Source: Phytophthora quininea (lineage: Eukaryota > Oomycota > Peronosporomycetes > Peronosporales > Peronosporaceae). Taken from it: 25,891 bases of DNA. The stretch is taken from contig JAAVTG010000855.1 in NCBI GenBank assembly GCA_011947345.1, positions 1 to 25,891 on the forward strand, written 5' to 3'. This document shows positions 1-10,452 of the stretch, in pieces. A program made the translations under genes and the position numbers. Numbering within the stretch: the first letter of the stretch is position 1; every line of letters begins with the position of its first letter. The notes under the pieces are model-generated. The model saw only the letters and a list, made by a program, of their open reading frames with translations, had not been told where the DNA came from and ran no database searches.

Positions 1-1443
1 TGAAGCGGCTGACGATCGGGGTGGAGTTGGCGGCTCAGCCCAGCGTCTTGTTCCTGGACGAGCCGACGAGTGGACGCGCACTCGGCCAAGGTGATCATGG
101 ACGGCGTGCGCAAGGTGGCCGACAGCGGTCGCACCATCGTGTGCACGATCCACCAGCCGTCGTCGGATGTCTTCTTCCTGTTTGACAGTTTGTTGCTGCT
201 GAAGCGTGGAGGAGAGATGGTCTTCTTCGGCGAACTGGACAATGTCCAGCCGGATGGTCGCGAGTGTGGCCACTTGGTCGACTACTTCGAGGCGATTCCG
301 GACGTGCCTCAGTTACCTGAGGGCCAGAACCCTGCGACGTGGATGTTGGAGTGTATCGGTGCTGGGGTGGCAGGCGCTGGCGAGAAGCCTGTGGAGGACG
401 TTGGTGCGAGTGTGGACTTTGTGCAGTATTTCCGTGAGAGTGCGGAGTATCGATGCCTTGAGCATGGTTTGGCTCAGCCTGGCGTGTCAACGCCTGCACC
501 AGACCGTTTGCCGGAGTTGGTGTTCACGAGGAAGCGAGCTGCGAGCTCTGTGACGCAAGTCCGCTTTCTGGTTGTCCGGTTCATGATCATCTACTGGCGA
601 ACTCCATCGTACAACGTCACGCGTTTTATGATTGCTTTCGGCCTGGCTGTGGTTTTGGTCTCCTTTTGGTCGAGCACGACTACACTTTATATCAAGGTCT
701 GAACGCGGCTGTGGGCTTGATTTTCATGACGGCACTGTATCAGGGCTACATCACATACGTCGGTTGTCTTCCGTTTACCGCAAAGAGCGTGCCTCATACT
801 ATCGCGAGCGCGATGCGCAGACGTACAATGCACTTTGGTACTTCGTGGGCGCCACTCTCGTTGAGATCCCCTACGTGTTCTTCAGTGGGTTCCTCTTCAC
901 GATCATCTTCTACCCCTTGATGGGCTTTACGTCATTCAGCACTGGCGTGCTTTACTGGATCAACATATCGCTCTTCGTGCTGATGCAGACGTATCTGGGT
1001 CAGCTGTTCATTTACGCATTGCCGAGTGTGGAGGTTGCTGCTATCGTGGGGTCCTCATCAACGCCATCTTCCTGTTGTTTGCCGGCTTCAACCCACCGGC
1101 TGGATCAATCCCAGCCGGGTACATGTGGCTTTATCACATCACGCCACAGCGATACTCTCTGTCAATCTTGATCTCGCTCCTGTTCGGCAATTGCCCAGAG
1201 GACCCAACGTATGATGAAACTTCTCAAGCATTTATCAATGTGGGCCCACAGATAGCATGCCAACCACTGAAGAATACGCCACTGTCGGTCGGGAACACGA
1301 CGGTCAAAGGATACATTGCGCAAGTGTTCAACATGAAGTACGACGACATGTGGAGCAACTTCGGGTACGTCTTCATTTTCCTTGCCGTCTTCAGAGTGCT
1401 GTCGCTGTTAGCTTTGCGGTACATTAATCACCAAAAACGGTAA
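1..1443 (+). CDS. PDR-type (ABCG) full-size ABC transporter, C-terminal half, partial
   Basis: This is the end of a pleiotropic-drug-resistance ABC transporter, an ATP-driven plasma-membrane exporter of lipophilic compounds. The window opens inside the second nucleotide-binding domain: the Walker B and D-loop (LFLDEPTSG) lie at about 48-74 and the H-loop (TIHQPS) at about 145-165. The second membrane domain follows, with the PDR-typical YYRERDAQTYNALWYF segment (about 800-846) and the conserved FNPPAGSIPAGYMWLYHITP stretch (about 1087-1146). The stop is TAA at 1441-1443. The frame changes four times: at 71-75 (one copy of a TGGAC tandem pair missing), at the T run 664-667, at the T run 774-776 and at the G run 1048-1051. 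Each break is repaired by adding one repeat unit, so I read this as an intact gene with sequence errors rather than a pseudogene. The 5' part lies outside the window. Confidence 0.9.
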
Positions 1444-1894
1444 ATGCTGGCGAGAACAGTAAACAATTCTTTTCCTCCTTTGCATGAAACGCTTTGTTCC
1501 ATTCCGCTTGTCGAAAAGTAGTCAATGAACCTCAGGCAGATTTTGCAAATGGGTCTTCAACAGTGTATCTCGTCAATAGCAGCGCTAGCGTCGACGTCAT
1601 CACCGAATGACTACTCCAAGAAGCTGATACACAATGAAACCATTCGGCGGGCGCACCGATCCCGGCACACAAGATTAGTTGATCACGTTTGCGAAAGGAT
1701 ATCTTGGATAAACTTAACAGGAAGCACGACGACACCGTGTAATCCAATCCAATGGGCCACATACATCAGATAATCGTTTGTTCACCCGGTCTCCCATTCA
1801 AATCAAGCAATTTCATCATCCGACACATCTACAGCTCACCAGCATTCACATCCGAGTAGCTGTTTCCGTCATGGCCCTCTTTCCAATACTCCGT
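1444..1894. other. Intergenic, no gene recognised
   Basis: About 450 bp separate the transporter stop from the stop of the LETM1-like gene on the other strand. Short open frames here (up to 82 codons) have no recognisable domain. I see no RNA gene or repeat. It probably holds the two convergent 3' ends. Confidence 0.6.
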
Positions 1895-2859
1895 CTAGTC
1901 CACGTTATCATCCACTGGTTTGGCAAAGGACGAGAGCGCTGGTGCATGCAGCAGCAGTGATGAAGGCAGTCTCTGTGGGTTCGTCTCTGGATCAAAGTGG
2001 TCCGTGTCGTACATGCAGAGCCACTCTCGCAGCGCCTCTCTCAGCACCTCGATCTCTCCGTAATGCGTCGCGATGCCTCTCTCCTGACAGGCAAACTCCA
2101 GTTCACTGAGTGAGAGGTCATCAATTCCCTCGCGCAGCAACTGCTGATCGTCCAAACTCAACTCTTCCATCCTCCTCTCCAGTCTTTGCTCCAGTCTGTG
2201 CTTCGACAGCAACTTGTTGAGCACAGCGAAGCTCGGGAACAAAGCGGAGCCTTCCGCCAGCACATGCACATGCTTACTAGAGAGCTCTGTTATGCTTGCA
2301 GGGCCTTCAAAGAACGGTGCGAGTTCACTGACCTGCGCGGGTCTCAGTCCCCTGGACCGGTAGCTTTGGCCAGCGCCAGCATCTCCGCAACGTGTCGTCC
2401 TTGTGTCGGATCTGCAGCAGTAGCTGCACCAGCTGCGGGTATGTCTGGGCCCTGGCGTTTACCTCTTCTTGGAAGAACTGGGTCTTCTGCTCCGGTCTCC
2501 AGAACTGCCAGGGCAACAGCTGCTTGGGAAACTGGTAGCCAATGACGGGGCCGCGTAGCCCACGGCAGGTACGCAGAAGAAAGCCAGCAAAGGCAGCGAC
2601 TTGAGGAGGTCTCAGTGGGCTTGGCGTAGTAGCAGCAGCTCCCTGCGGCTGAAAGTGGCGTTCTCGGAGGCCTTAATGCGCTGGCGGAGCCCCAAGCCTG
2701 CTTGTTTTCCTGGTACATGAGCTTGGAGCCAGCCACGAAAGGCTGCAACCACTTCTGCAGCTTCTGGTACAGCGATAGATCCTTGTGCGAGGAGCTGAGG
2801 CGGCGCACGGACGCGGAGGGGCCGACCGCGACACCCGGGCGGCGAAGAGCAGACAGCAT
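1895..2859 (-). CDS. LETM1-like mitochondrial inner-membrane protein
   Basis: LETM1-family proteins sit in the mitochondrial inner membrane, act in K+/H+ or Ca2+/H+ exchange, and carry a ribosome-binding-like matrix domain. The chosen start (ATG 2857-2859) gives a presequence-like N-terminus rich in Arg and Ser (MLSALRRPGVAVG then RRLSSS). Next come a basic segment (about 2620-2690) and a hydrophobic segment (about 2540-2605, SLPLLAFFCVPAVGYAAPV). A helical Glu/Leu-rich domain (about 1900-2300) contains LSLDDQQLLREGIDDLSLSE, typical of the LETM1 domain. The stop is TAG at 1895-1897. Frames change near 2690-2693, 2547-2550, 2386-2389 and 2349-2352, each repaired by one added base in a short run. 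An in-frame TGA at 2612-2614, just before the hydrophobic segment, is not explained that way. The gene diverges from RPN6. Family assignment is good; exact orthology is unknown. Confidence 0.75.
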
Positions 2860-2880
2860 GATATCCACGAGGTATCTTGA

Positions 2881-2887
2881 GAAATGG
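2881..2887 (-). promoter_or_regulatory. Initiator-like motif of the LETM1-like gene
   Basis: On the minus strand this reads CCATTTC, fitting the oomycete initiator core YCATTYY, and lies 22-28 bases upstream of the ATG. The motif is short, so chance is possible, but position and recurrence upstream of other starts here support it. Confidence 0.35.
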
Positions 2888-2902
2888 CGATTCTGGGACG
2901 GT

Positions 2903-2926
2903 CCATTTTGTGTCCCACAATTTATT
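2903..2926 (+). promoter_or_regulatory. Initiator-like plus FPR-like core promoter of RPN6
   Basis: CCATTTT (2903-2909) fits the oomycete initiator core. CAATTTATT (2918-2926) fits the flanking promoter region consensus CAWTTTNYY known from oomycete genes. The pair lies 49-72 bases upstream of the RPN6 ATG, inside the 115-bp divergent promoter shared with the LETM1-like gene. In the canonical arrangement the two blocks are closer together than here. Confidence 0.4.
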
Positions 2927-2974
2927 CTGGCGCGGTAGACCCATACGCGATCTAAACTCGAGAGGGGAAGAAGC

Positions 2975-4751
2975 ATGGCGACCCAGGACGTGGAGATGGC
3001 GGACGTGGAGCAGCAGCACCCGCTGCAGACTCAATTTGAGGAGGCCGAGGCTGGTGGCCGCGCTGAGCGCGTCGTCGGCGCCGGATAGAGCCATCCAGGC
3101 CTTCCAGCAGCTCATCAGCTACGGTACGTGGATATTAATTCCGTCGCTCTCTCCTGGTCTCTAACGTTTCAATCTGACGCGCAGCCGGTGAGGACGCGGC
3201 GCTGGAGCAAGTGCAGCGCGTCAAGGAGCACTCGATCTACAAGCTGGCGCAGCTGTACATCCAGTACGGCCGCGAGAAGGAGTTGGCGTCGTTGCTGCAG
3301 TCGCTGCGGCCATTCTTCGCCACGCTGGCCAAGGCCAAGACCGGCAAGATCGGTACGTCCCCGTACAGTTAGAAATGACAGCCCTTTTGTAGGACCTAAC
3401 GCTGCGTCTGTTATCTTTACCAGTGCGCACGGTGATCGATATGGTGGCCAAGGTGAAGGTGCTGGACGGCGACAAGGCGCTGCAGCTGCAGGCCGATCTG
3501 TGTCTGGACTCGATCGAGTGGTGCAAGCAGGAGAAGCACACCTTCCTGCGACAGCGTGTCGAGGCGCGTCTTGCCTCCATGTGAGTACCTTTCCTTTGAC
3601 TCGACAACAGAACTGTTCTCCTGACGCTTTGTTGTTTGTTGAGGCAGCTACTTTCAACAGGAGAAGTTCCAGCCTGCACTGGATCTGATTACGGAGCTCC
3701 TGCGTGAGATCAAGAAGCTGGACGACAAGCAGCTGCTGGTGGAGATCCATCTCGTGGAGAGCAAGTTGCACCACGCGCTGCGCAACGTCCCTAAGGCCAA
3801 GGCGGCGCTCACGGCAGCACGCAGCATCTCCAACACCATTTACGTGGTGCCACGCACGCAGGCACAGATCGATCAGATGTCGGGCATCCTTCACGCCGAG
3901 GAGCGCGACTACAAGACGGCGTACTCGTACTTTTCGAGGCCTTTGAGGCGCTCTCTACGCTCGATGAGGTGGAGGGCCTGAAGTGCCTCAAGTACATGCT
4001 TTTGTCGAAGGTTGCGAGCGGCGGTGCTAGCGAGGTGAATCTGATCGTCAACAGCAAGCAGGCCATGAAGTTCATCGGCATCGACCTGGAGGCCATGCAG
4101 GCGGTCGCCAAAGCGCACGAGCAGCGCTCGCTGGAATTGTTCGAAGCTGCGACCCAGAAATATGCTGCTCGTAAGTACCGGTGTCTGGATTGCTACAGCG
4201 TTGACGGCACGTCCATGTAGACAGCTAATCCTGTTGTGTGACTACTGCTTTGTAGAGCTCGTAGAGGACTCGCTGATCAAGAACCACCTCGGCAAGTTGT
4301 ATGAGCAGCTTCTGGAGAGCAACCTGATCAAGATCATCCAGCCGTTCTCGTGCGTTGAAATTGAACACGTCGCCAAGCTGATCAAGCTGCCGCTCGCGCA
4401 GATTGAGCTAAAGTCTGTGCAGTTCTATCTTGTTTTTGCTACTTTCATGATGAATCGGGCTTTGACCATCCTTGTTGTACCTGAAATCGCGGATGCAGGT
4501 TGTCACAAATGATCCTGGACCACAAGTTCCACGGCATTTTGGATCAAGGCAAGGGCCAACTAATCGTCTACGACAGCCCCACTGAGGATGTAAGTGACAC
4601 CAATTCTGGTGTTTGGTCGGAACTCTCGTGTACTAAACCATATTGTTATATGTTCGTGTAGAAAACATATACCTCTGGCCTCGGTGTTATCGAAAACGTT
4701 GGCAACATCGTAGACAACCTTTTCCGGCGCGCCGAGAAGCTACAGGCTTAG
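2975..4751 (+). CDS. RPN6: 26S proteasome non-ATPase regulatory subunit Rpn6/PSMD11
   Basis: Rpn6 is a lid subunit of the 19S regulatory particle that clamps lid to core in the proteasome. The spliced protein of about 445 residues is close to the family's usual length. It has TPR-like helical repeats followed by a C-terminal PCI domain (about 4256-4560, with [20 protein letters not shown]) and the near-invariant FHGILDQG motif. Six GT-AG introns are supported by reading-frame continuity: 3124-3184, 3353-3423, 3581-3647, 4171-4255, 4413-4498 and 4590-4661. The last contains a TACTAAAC branch-point-like sequence. The start ATG 2975 follows a promoter-like region. Two frame breaks occur: near 3050 (net two bases, consistent with loss of one GC unit) and at the T run 3931-3934. 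The stop TAG at 4749-4751 converges on the next gene across 111 bp. Confidence 0.95.
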
Positions 4752-4862
4752 GGAGAGAAGGGTTCCAGCGGCAACCGCTATTACTTGCCAAGAAAATGCA
4801 CTTGAAGTTTCAGGCCAGACAGCGTACTGTCAATTCAATGAGTGCACAAACTTATACTACAA

Positions 4863-7278
4863 TTAGAGGAATCGATGGTACGGCGCGCTGGAAGCGATAC
4901 TCTTTCTCGTTTCAGGAGTGCCGTCATCTGAGTCGGTGAATGAGAGCACAGCCATGTGCTTGTTGTTGGACGTGACCATGTTCTTGGCGTACTGTACATC
5001 GCCGACGCGCCCAAATTCCTTGCTCTTCCCGGCGTCCTTCATCATCTTGGAGCGGCGTCGAATCGCCATGACGAGCATGACCATGAAAGTTAGCGCCACC
5101 ACCACGCCCAGCACGATGAAACCAGCGTACAAGGGAGGACCGTACGTCACCTCCAATGCATCCTCGCCGTTTGCTGTGGTAGCTCCCAACTGGAAGCTGC
5201 ATCTAGGGCCACCCCAAAACTCGTTCGTGCATTCACAGCGCTTTGTCTCGGAGTTGCAGACACCGGTGTGGAAAGTGTACTGCACGCTAAATGGGATGGT
5301 GCAGTCTCTGTAGTCTTCGCACGGCGCGCCACCTTGCACCTCGACCATTTGGTTATCGCCGTCCACGTAGTCGTCCAGGTTGTCGAGGATCCACTGTCGG
5401 GTCGGGTGCGACGCAGGATCGCACTCCGCGCCATAGTGGAGTTCTCGGACGTGTCTTGGTACAACCGAACGTAGTCGATCTTCATGTAGAGCGGGAACGA
5501 GTTGCAGATGTAGTTGTTTTCAGCATTCTTGCCGTCACCTCGACACGGTTTACCCGGATTGGGAGGATATGTTCCCCACGCAGCGGATAAAGCAACGTTG
5601 AGAATGATGTAGCTGGGTTCTTCAGGAAAGGTAAGTCTGGGATTCATGCTCTCCCCACCCTGCGGAGTGTCGATCACGGCCGAAGCTGGAATCTCGAAAA
5701 TGGGGTGGCCGCCGAGCATCCATCGCAGATAGCCATTGTCGCCCGTGACCCACTCGAGTTGGTACGCGACGTAGTCGAGGTAGGCGCCCATGTGAACGTC
5801 CCAGTTGGCCGAGATGGCATCCATTTGGTAGTTATACGGGTCCATGACGTTGGTTTTAGGTGTCGAGTCGTTGCGCGGTTCCGAGCAGCGCTCGTCCTGG
5901 TTGTCCGGGTCGCACAAAAACACACCTTGGTATCCGTTCATCTCGGGAAGCACGTGCCGTTCGAGTTGATATTCCAGTGGCCCAGCGACTTGTCACCGTC
6001 GATGTAGCCCATGTCGCCGTTCACGTCGTTCGAGGCCGGGCAATAGTCGAGGTCACACGCGTTCTCCGTGATATTCTTCATGCCCGCGGAGACGGTGGCG
6101 TACGACTGCGTGTCGTTTCCGTCCACGACACAGTAGTTGTTGGCGCCGTAGCGCAGTCCTTGGTACCAGCTTTCGTGGCCGCGCTTTTTGTAGTATGCTG
6201 CAGGCACACCCGGCAAATTGGCACCGATGGTAGTGCACTCCTGACTGTACATGCAGTAAGCGTAGTCGCCAAGACTCTCGTTCCACAGCGCGCGGCGGTA
6301 GTCCTGGGGCATTCCCGGTGCGATCTGGATCGAGGACGAGATGGCCACGCCACCACCTTCCAGCAGATCGATCTCGACAGCGCCGCGACCTTGGTAGGGG
6401 TTCATACCCGAACCGGGGTCGGGGTTGCAAGCACTGATGCGCTGGTTGCTCGAGTTGAAGACGCTCTCGTTGCACTCGTTGTAGGAGAATGGCCACATGC
6501 GCGCAGTGGACGACGAGAACAGGGCGCGGCCGAGGTTGCCCATGAGCCAGATACCGGGCCACGTCGGGTAGTAGCTCTTCTCCGTGGCGCGCGCGTTGTT
6601 GCCCTTGCCAATGTCCGTGTTGTTGCTGTCCTTGCCCAGCACCGCCGGCAGCTTGGCGCGCACCTCCAGCATGCCGCCTTGGAAGCAAAACTTGTTACAG
6701 GTCTGCAGCATTCCCGAGCGGTAGTACTAGCAGACACATCAACGAGGTAAGCACCGCTCACAAGCAACTACTGTAGAAAGCACGTAAGACGTACGAAAGT
6801 GGAGTTCTGGTAGGCCGGCGGGCGCAGGTAGCTGTTCCAAACGGTGATGTTGGTGACCTCATCGATTGACTTGATTTGCATGTAGCACAGTCCTTCCTCG
6901 TCATCGTCGCACTCGATCGACACCATGTCGTGCGAATAGCGCTGCAGGGCGTCGTTGGTGCCGTCGGGCATGTCCATACTCGTCCACAGGTGGTCTCCCC
7001 GCCGAGAAGTTCCGCGTCACGTCGCTGAACTCGTCGCTCATGACGAGTTCCCAAGTGTCCCCACGCGAACTCACGTACGTCCGCTTGTCGTCGGGGGTGT
7101 CGGGGTCGACCCACGGTAGAATCCCCGACCGGGTCTCCAGTTTCACGAGGCTGCGGTCGGTCGCCGTGCTGCTGTCGCTGCCGCTACTGGAACTGCCGGC
7201 GCTCCCGGCGCTAGAGCTCGCGCCGACGGCGGCAACCGCTACTGTGGCCGTCAACAGCGCGCGTCGAAACCCTGTCAT
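4863..7278 (-). CDS. Kre6/Skn1-like GH16 beta-glucan synthesis protein with EGF-like module and C-terminal membrane anchor
   Basis: Kre6/Skn1 proteins are GH16-family transglycosylase or hydrolase-like proteins needed for beta-1,6-glucan assembly in the wall. ATG 7276-7278 begins a signal-peptide-like N-terminus (MTGFRRALLTATVAVAAVGA). The GH16 core includes YYPTWPGIWLMGNLGRALF and the ExDxxE catalytic motif, seen as EIDLLE at 6358-6375. The family's GCDP..PT segment is present near 5400-5435. A Cys-rich EGF-like stretch (about 5195-5330) follows. A single hydrophobic span (about 5060-5133) then precedes RRRSK and a cytoplasmic tail of about 60 residues. One intron, 6727-6794, is supported by GT-AG ends and frame. 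Breaks near 5431, 5945-5947 and 6993-6998 are repaired by one C, one C and one GA unit respectively. The total is about 780 residues. The gene is probably intact and acts in the secretory pathway or plasma membrane. Confidence 0.88.
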
Positions 7279-8480
7279 GGCACGGATCTACTGGATATCT
7301 ACCGTTGGTGTACGACGAGCACAGTCCGTCGTAGGCTACGACTCGTAGCAATTTGAGTTGTGGGCCGGCCAGGCACCGGTTCTTGTGCGTCAAGAGCGGC
7401 GCCGGTCCCACCGTCTCCCATCTTCTGCGGCGTGCCGTGGCGTCGCTGGCCGCGAGCACTGTCGAAAAAGTACTCGCAAGTCTGGCGTGATGTCAGTGGT
7501 AAATCGGTTTGTTCGTAGACGATCGGGCGGGAGCAGAGCCCTCCATACCAGTGCGGATCTCGTTGCATCCCGGCATTTGTGCGGCGCTCAAGTCTCCCTA
7601 TAGCAGCGACCGGCACTGCTTGCTGTTGCCTCCCGTCAATGGCGTTCGGCCACGGTCGAGCGCAGCAAGTCAAAACTGCTTTCCATAGCGAAAACCTCAC
7701 CAACGATGTGTCTCTTGCCAAGCAAGCAACTGTTTCAACAGGCGAGCCCGAGCCCGAGCGAGGCTTCAAGCGCCTCAGTGCGCAAATATTGCCGGCAGCA
7801 GCAAAGTTTCAAGGCCGCACAAGGCACTGCGATACAAACCAATTTCTAACAAGCAGCCGAGTGCCAGATCCCCCGCATCGAACAGGAAAAAAAAAAGCGA
7901 TCTTTGCACTCACTCGGCTGCTACAGCGATCAACGATGCAAAATGCAAAAACGCCGCGGCCGCTCCAGTGGACGACAGAAGATCATGTTGGCTCGGGCCC
8001 CTGTTTGCTGCCGCTGTCGCTGATCTCGAGCGAGGTGTCGAGGGCGGACGATTATTATATCTGCTGCCACTGTATGTATCGTCGACTGCTGTAGCATGGG
8101 CCATGGCCTCCATTCGTTCGAAATGTTAATCGCGCGCAACCAATTCGCCGACGCAGGATGCTGCAGGACAGCACCGCCTGAAGACTTTTGCAGATCCCTC
8201 GACTGGAAAGGAGAAAGTTCTCTTGGGCCGAAAGACTACGCCCCAGTGTGCACTTGACAGCATAGCCGTCATGTAGTCGCATCCGGCTCATGCGCTCCAA
8301 GGATTGTAGAAGGGTAGAGAACACGGCTCATCGGAGAAATATGAGCATCTGCGTTGAGAATCATTGCGAAGCCACCACTTGTTTCGTGGGGTCATATCCA
8401 CAGCATAGTACAGTGTGGATAGTGGGTGAGCAGTGTTCACTTTCGGTCTTGCCGTCTGGCGCCCACATCTAGCTTTGCGG
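7279..8480. other. Intergenic, no gene recognised
   Basis: About 1.2 kb lie between the start of the Kre6-like gene and the Fanzor region. The longest open frame (7579-8094, 171 codons) shows no domain and has low-complexity, Pro/Arg/Ser-rich composition. A short GAGCCC tandem (about 7744-7758) and a run of ten A (about 7887-7896) are visible. Part of this may be the left flank of the Fanzor-carrying element, but I found no terminal repeat. Confidence 0.5.
8436..8443 (+). promoter_or_regulatory. Possible initiator upstream of the Fanzor gene
   Basis: TTCACTTT fits a relaxed oomycete initiator (YTCANTYY) and lies 53-60 bases upstream of the likely ATG at 8496. The match is short and could be chance. 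Confidence 0.2.
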
Positions 8481-8512
8481 GGAGCTCGTAGGCCCATGGG
8501 TCGGCGAGCTCC
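8481..8512 (+). repeat. Hairpin enclosing the likely Fanzor start codon
   Basis: GGAGCTCG (8481-8488) is the exact reverse complement of CGAGCTCC (8505-8512). The 16-base loop contains the palindrome CCCATGGG, whose ATG (8496-8498) is the likely Fanzor start. This could be an element-end structure, a translational control hairpin, or chance in GC-rich DNA. Confidence 0.5.
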
Positions 8513-9053
8513 TACCCCGAAGAGTTGCTGTGGAGCAAGTCACACATGTACACCTCCGTGACCTGCAAGCTCAACCAGGTCTGCTCGGACGATCTGCTGC
8601 GAGAAGAGATCGAGGCGACTGTCAAGGAACTTCACAAAGTTGCGGTGGAGGCTTGGCACGTAGCTAATCTCCACATGTTGAAGTGCTGTGCCACTGGTTG
8701 GCGCTGCCCAGATCTGACCGACGAGTTGTTTTACTCGTGCTGTACCGAAGTGCTGCAAAAGCGAGCGAATGGCTCTGTTGGTCCCCTTCTGTGTATGATC
8801 GTGTTCACGCCGGCCAAGGCATGGAAATCGAAGTCAAGTATCGGCTGCTTCAAACGATCTACGAGTACAAGGTTAACCGGCACCGCGCTCAACAGTACAG
8901 TCCTGTGATGATGAAGTATTACAGCGCTCTGCTGCACGACCTGTCGACGCAGATGGACATCAACGCGAAAAACACGTAGTCTTGCAGTTTATCAAGCGTC
9001 TGCACATGTACATTACCATCAAGTACGGCACCAATTCGAGGCAAACCAGTTGC

Positions 9054-9061
9054 ATTATCAA
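9054..9061. repeat. Left 8-bp target-site duplication of the hAT element
   Basis: ATTATCAA directly precedes the left terminal inverted repeat and is identical to 10476-10483. An 8-bp duplication is the hallmark of hAT insertion. Confidence 0.95.
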
Positions 9062-9084
9062 CAGGCATGCTCAAACGGGGCATT
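9062..9084 (+). repeat. Left terminal inverted repeat of the hAT element
   Basis: It consists of CAGGCATGCTC, three variable bases (AAA), then CGGGGCATT. It pairs with 10453-10475 at 20 of 23 positions. Confidence 0.93.
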
Positions 9085-9232
9085 GTCGATGGGATTTGAT
9101 GTAAAATGGGCAGAGTTCAAAGGGGCATTGCACAGGAAATGTATTGAATTGCCAGAAAACCCTAAAGGGCACTAGCTTACGCATGGACATGTAAGTGAGG
9201 TTAGCCTACGCACGCTCTGTTCGATCAGGAAC

Positions 9233-10452
9233 TCACTGTTGTGCTATAACCTTCTTGCTTGACTCGAATCTGTCCGCCAGCTCCATGACTTCGAAGTATT
9301 GACGCGCTTGCAGTTCTCCTGTGGACCAGCTACACCGTTTAGCGTACTGAAATCCCCTTCCACAGTATGGGTTCCTGGAGCAATACTTGCGAGGCCAACA
9401 GCAAATTCGATGAGCGCTCCAAATTCACCACAAGGTTCGACTTTAGCCCACGCGTCTTCAAGCGACAGATCACCTTGATCCTTCACCTTTCTGCAAACAT
9501 CACACTTTAGCTTGTATTCGTGGATCAGGTTCTTGCGCTGGCTCCAGATCTCCTCGGTTGCCGATTCACCTAGGTGTTCTTGCAATTTTGCTGAATGAGC
9601 GATCAGCAGACGACGGAACGCTCCATCCGTACACTTCACGATGTCAATCGACCTCGTTGGAGGCGCATCGCGGGCTTCTGCTGCAATATCGAGCTTGACA
9701 TCGGTAATTCCGTCGATCATCACGGTCTGAGCTGTAGTAACAGCTTCTACCAAGTCTTGCTGACTCGTTGATTGCTGGGATTCAGTCGGTTCATTTACTT
9801 CATTGAGTTGTGGCATGTCTTCGTCCTTGTGGGAACTCGGGGTATCTTCGTCTACCATGTCCGCCAGATGCGCTGAAACTTCCAAAGCCTCTTCGCCGTC
9901 TTGATGCGCGTGGATGTTTGATTGGTCCAGAGCCATGCCAGCGAAACCCACTTCAGCTCCTTGACGGCATGTATGAACATTGTGGTGTCCCGTGGCAATC
10001 TTGTCGAAAAGGTCTCTTGAGTGAAGGCAACATCACGGTAAATGCTCAGAGACCTTTGCTGAATCGACAGTTGGCGCACCTTCGTCATTTCGCTTTCAAA
10101 TTTCAACGCCAGTGATAAGTGGAGTTCATTCAGAGCAGCGTATTGTTCGCGCATAGTAACCGTCTTATACTGCAGCTTGCGAAAGCAGGCGCGGATCTTC
10201 TCGGTCAACTTGCAGACCACAAATAGGCGCAACCACCATGCGTCACTCGATTTCGTGTTAGCCTTTTCGTCTTGGACAATCCCAAGACGAACGTATTTCT
10301 TCAACAGAAAGTGGCATGCATCGTGTATCAACTCCCAACGTGTCGGTATGTAGGTTACAGCAAATGTTGGCTGGAGAGCTCCTTCAACAGCCTAGAATCC
10401 GAGCGGCAAAATGGGCACTCCTGAAGAGTTTCAAAAGGGTTTTTATGTGCAT
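9233..10452 (-). pseudogene. hAT transposase, C-terminal fragment
   Basis: The frame opens with an ATG (10450-10452) that lies directly against the inner edge of the terminal repeat. Recognisable parts, in order, are LLKLFRSAHFAARILG, then TYIPTRWELIHDACHFLLKKY (the Thr-Arg-Trp block common in hAT proteins), then SSDAWWLRLFVV, and finally the dimerisation block (FAVGLASIAPGTHTVEGDFS, about 9355-9415). The C-terminus is LQARQYFEVMELADRFESSK with stop TGA at 9233-9235. About 400 residues are present where full hAT transposases usually have 600 or more, and the N-terminal zinc finger and first catalytic region are missing. Frame breaks near 10365, 10350, 9940 and 9330 each fit one missing base. 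It is unlikely to be catalytic; it might still bind ends or partner a full transposase. Confidence 0.8.

Noticed and set aside
1..1443. Calling the ABC transporter a pseudogene because of four frameshifts
   Set aside because: The same one-unit losses affect RPN6, ferredoxin and dynein in this window, so they are better explained as sequence errors.
3169..3894. Minus-strand open frame of 241 codons opposite RPN6
   Set aside because: It overlaps RPN6 exons and introns on the other strand and shows no domain; GC-rich coding DNA often leaves long antisense frames.
5860..6750. Plus-strand open frame of 296 codons opposite the Kre6-like gene
   Set aside because: Val/Arg/Ala-rich shadow of the GH16 coding strand, which carries clear family motifs.
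7579..8094. 171-codon plus-strand open frame in the 1.2-kb gap
   Set aside because: No recognisable domain, low-complexity composition and no nearby promoter-like motif; probably chance.
9062..9171. Continuation of Fanzor coding sequence (a frame reading VKWAEFKGALHRKC) past 9061
   Set aside because: It needed an extra indel and lies inside the hAT terminal region; the TSD-based junction gives a continuous frame without any indel.
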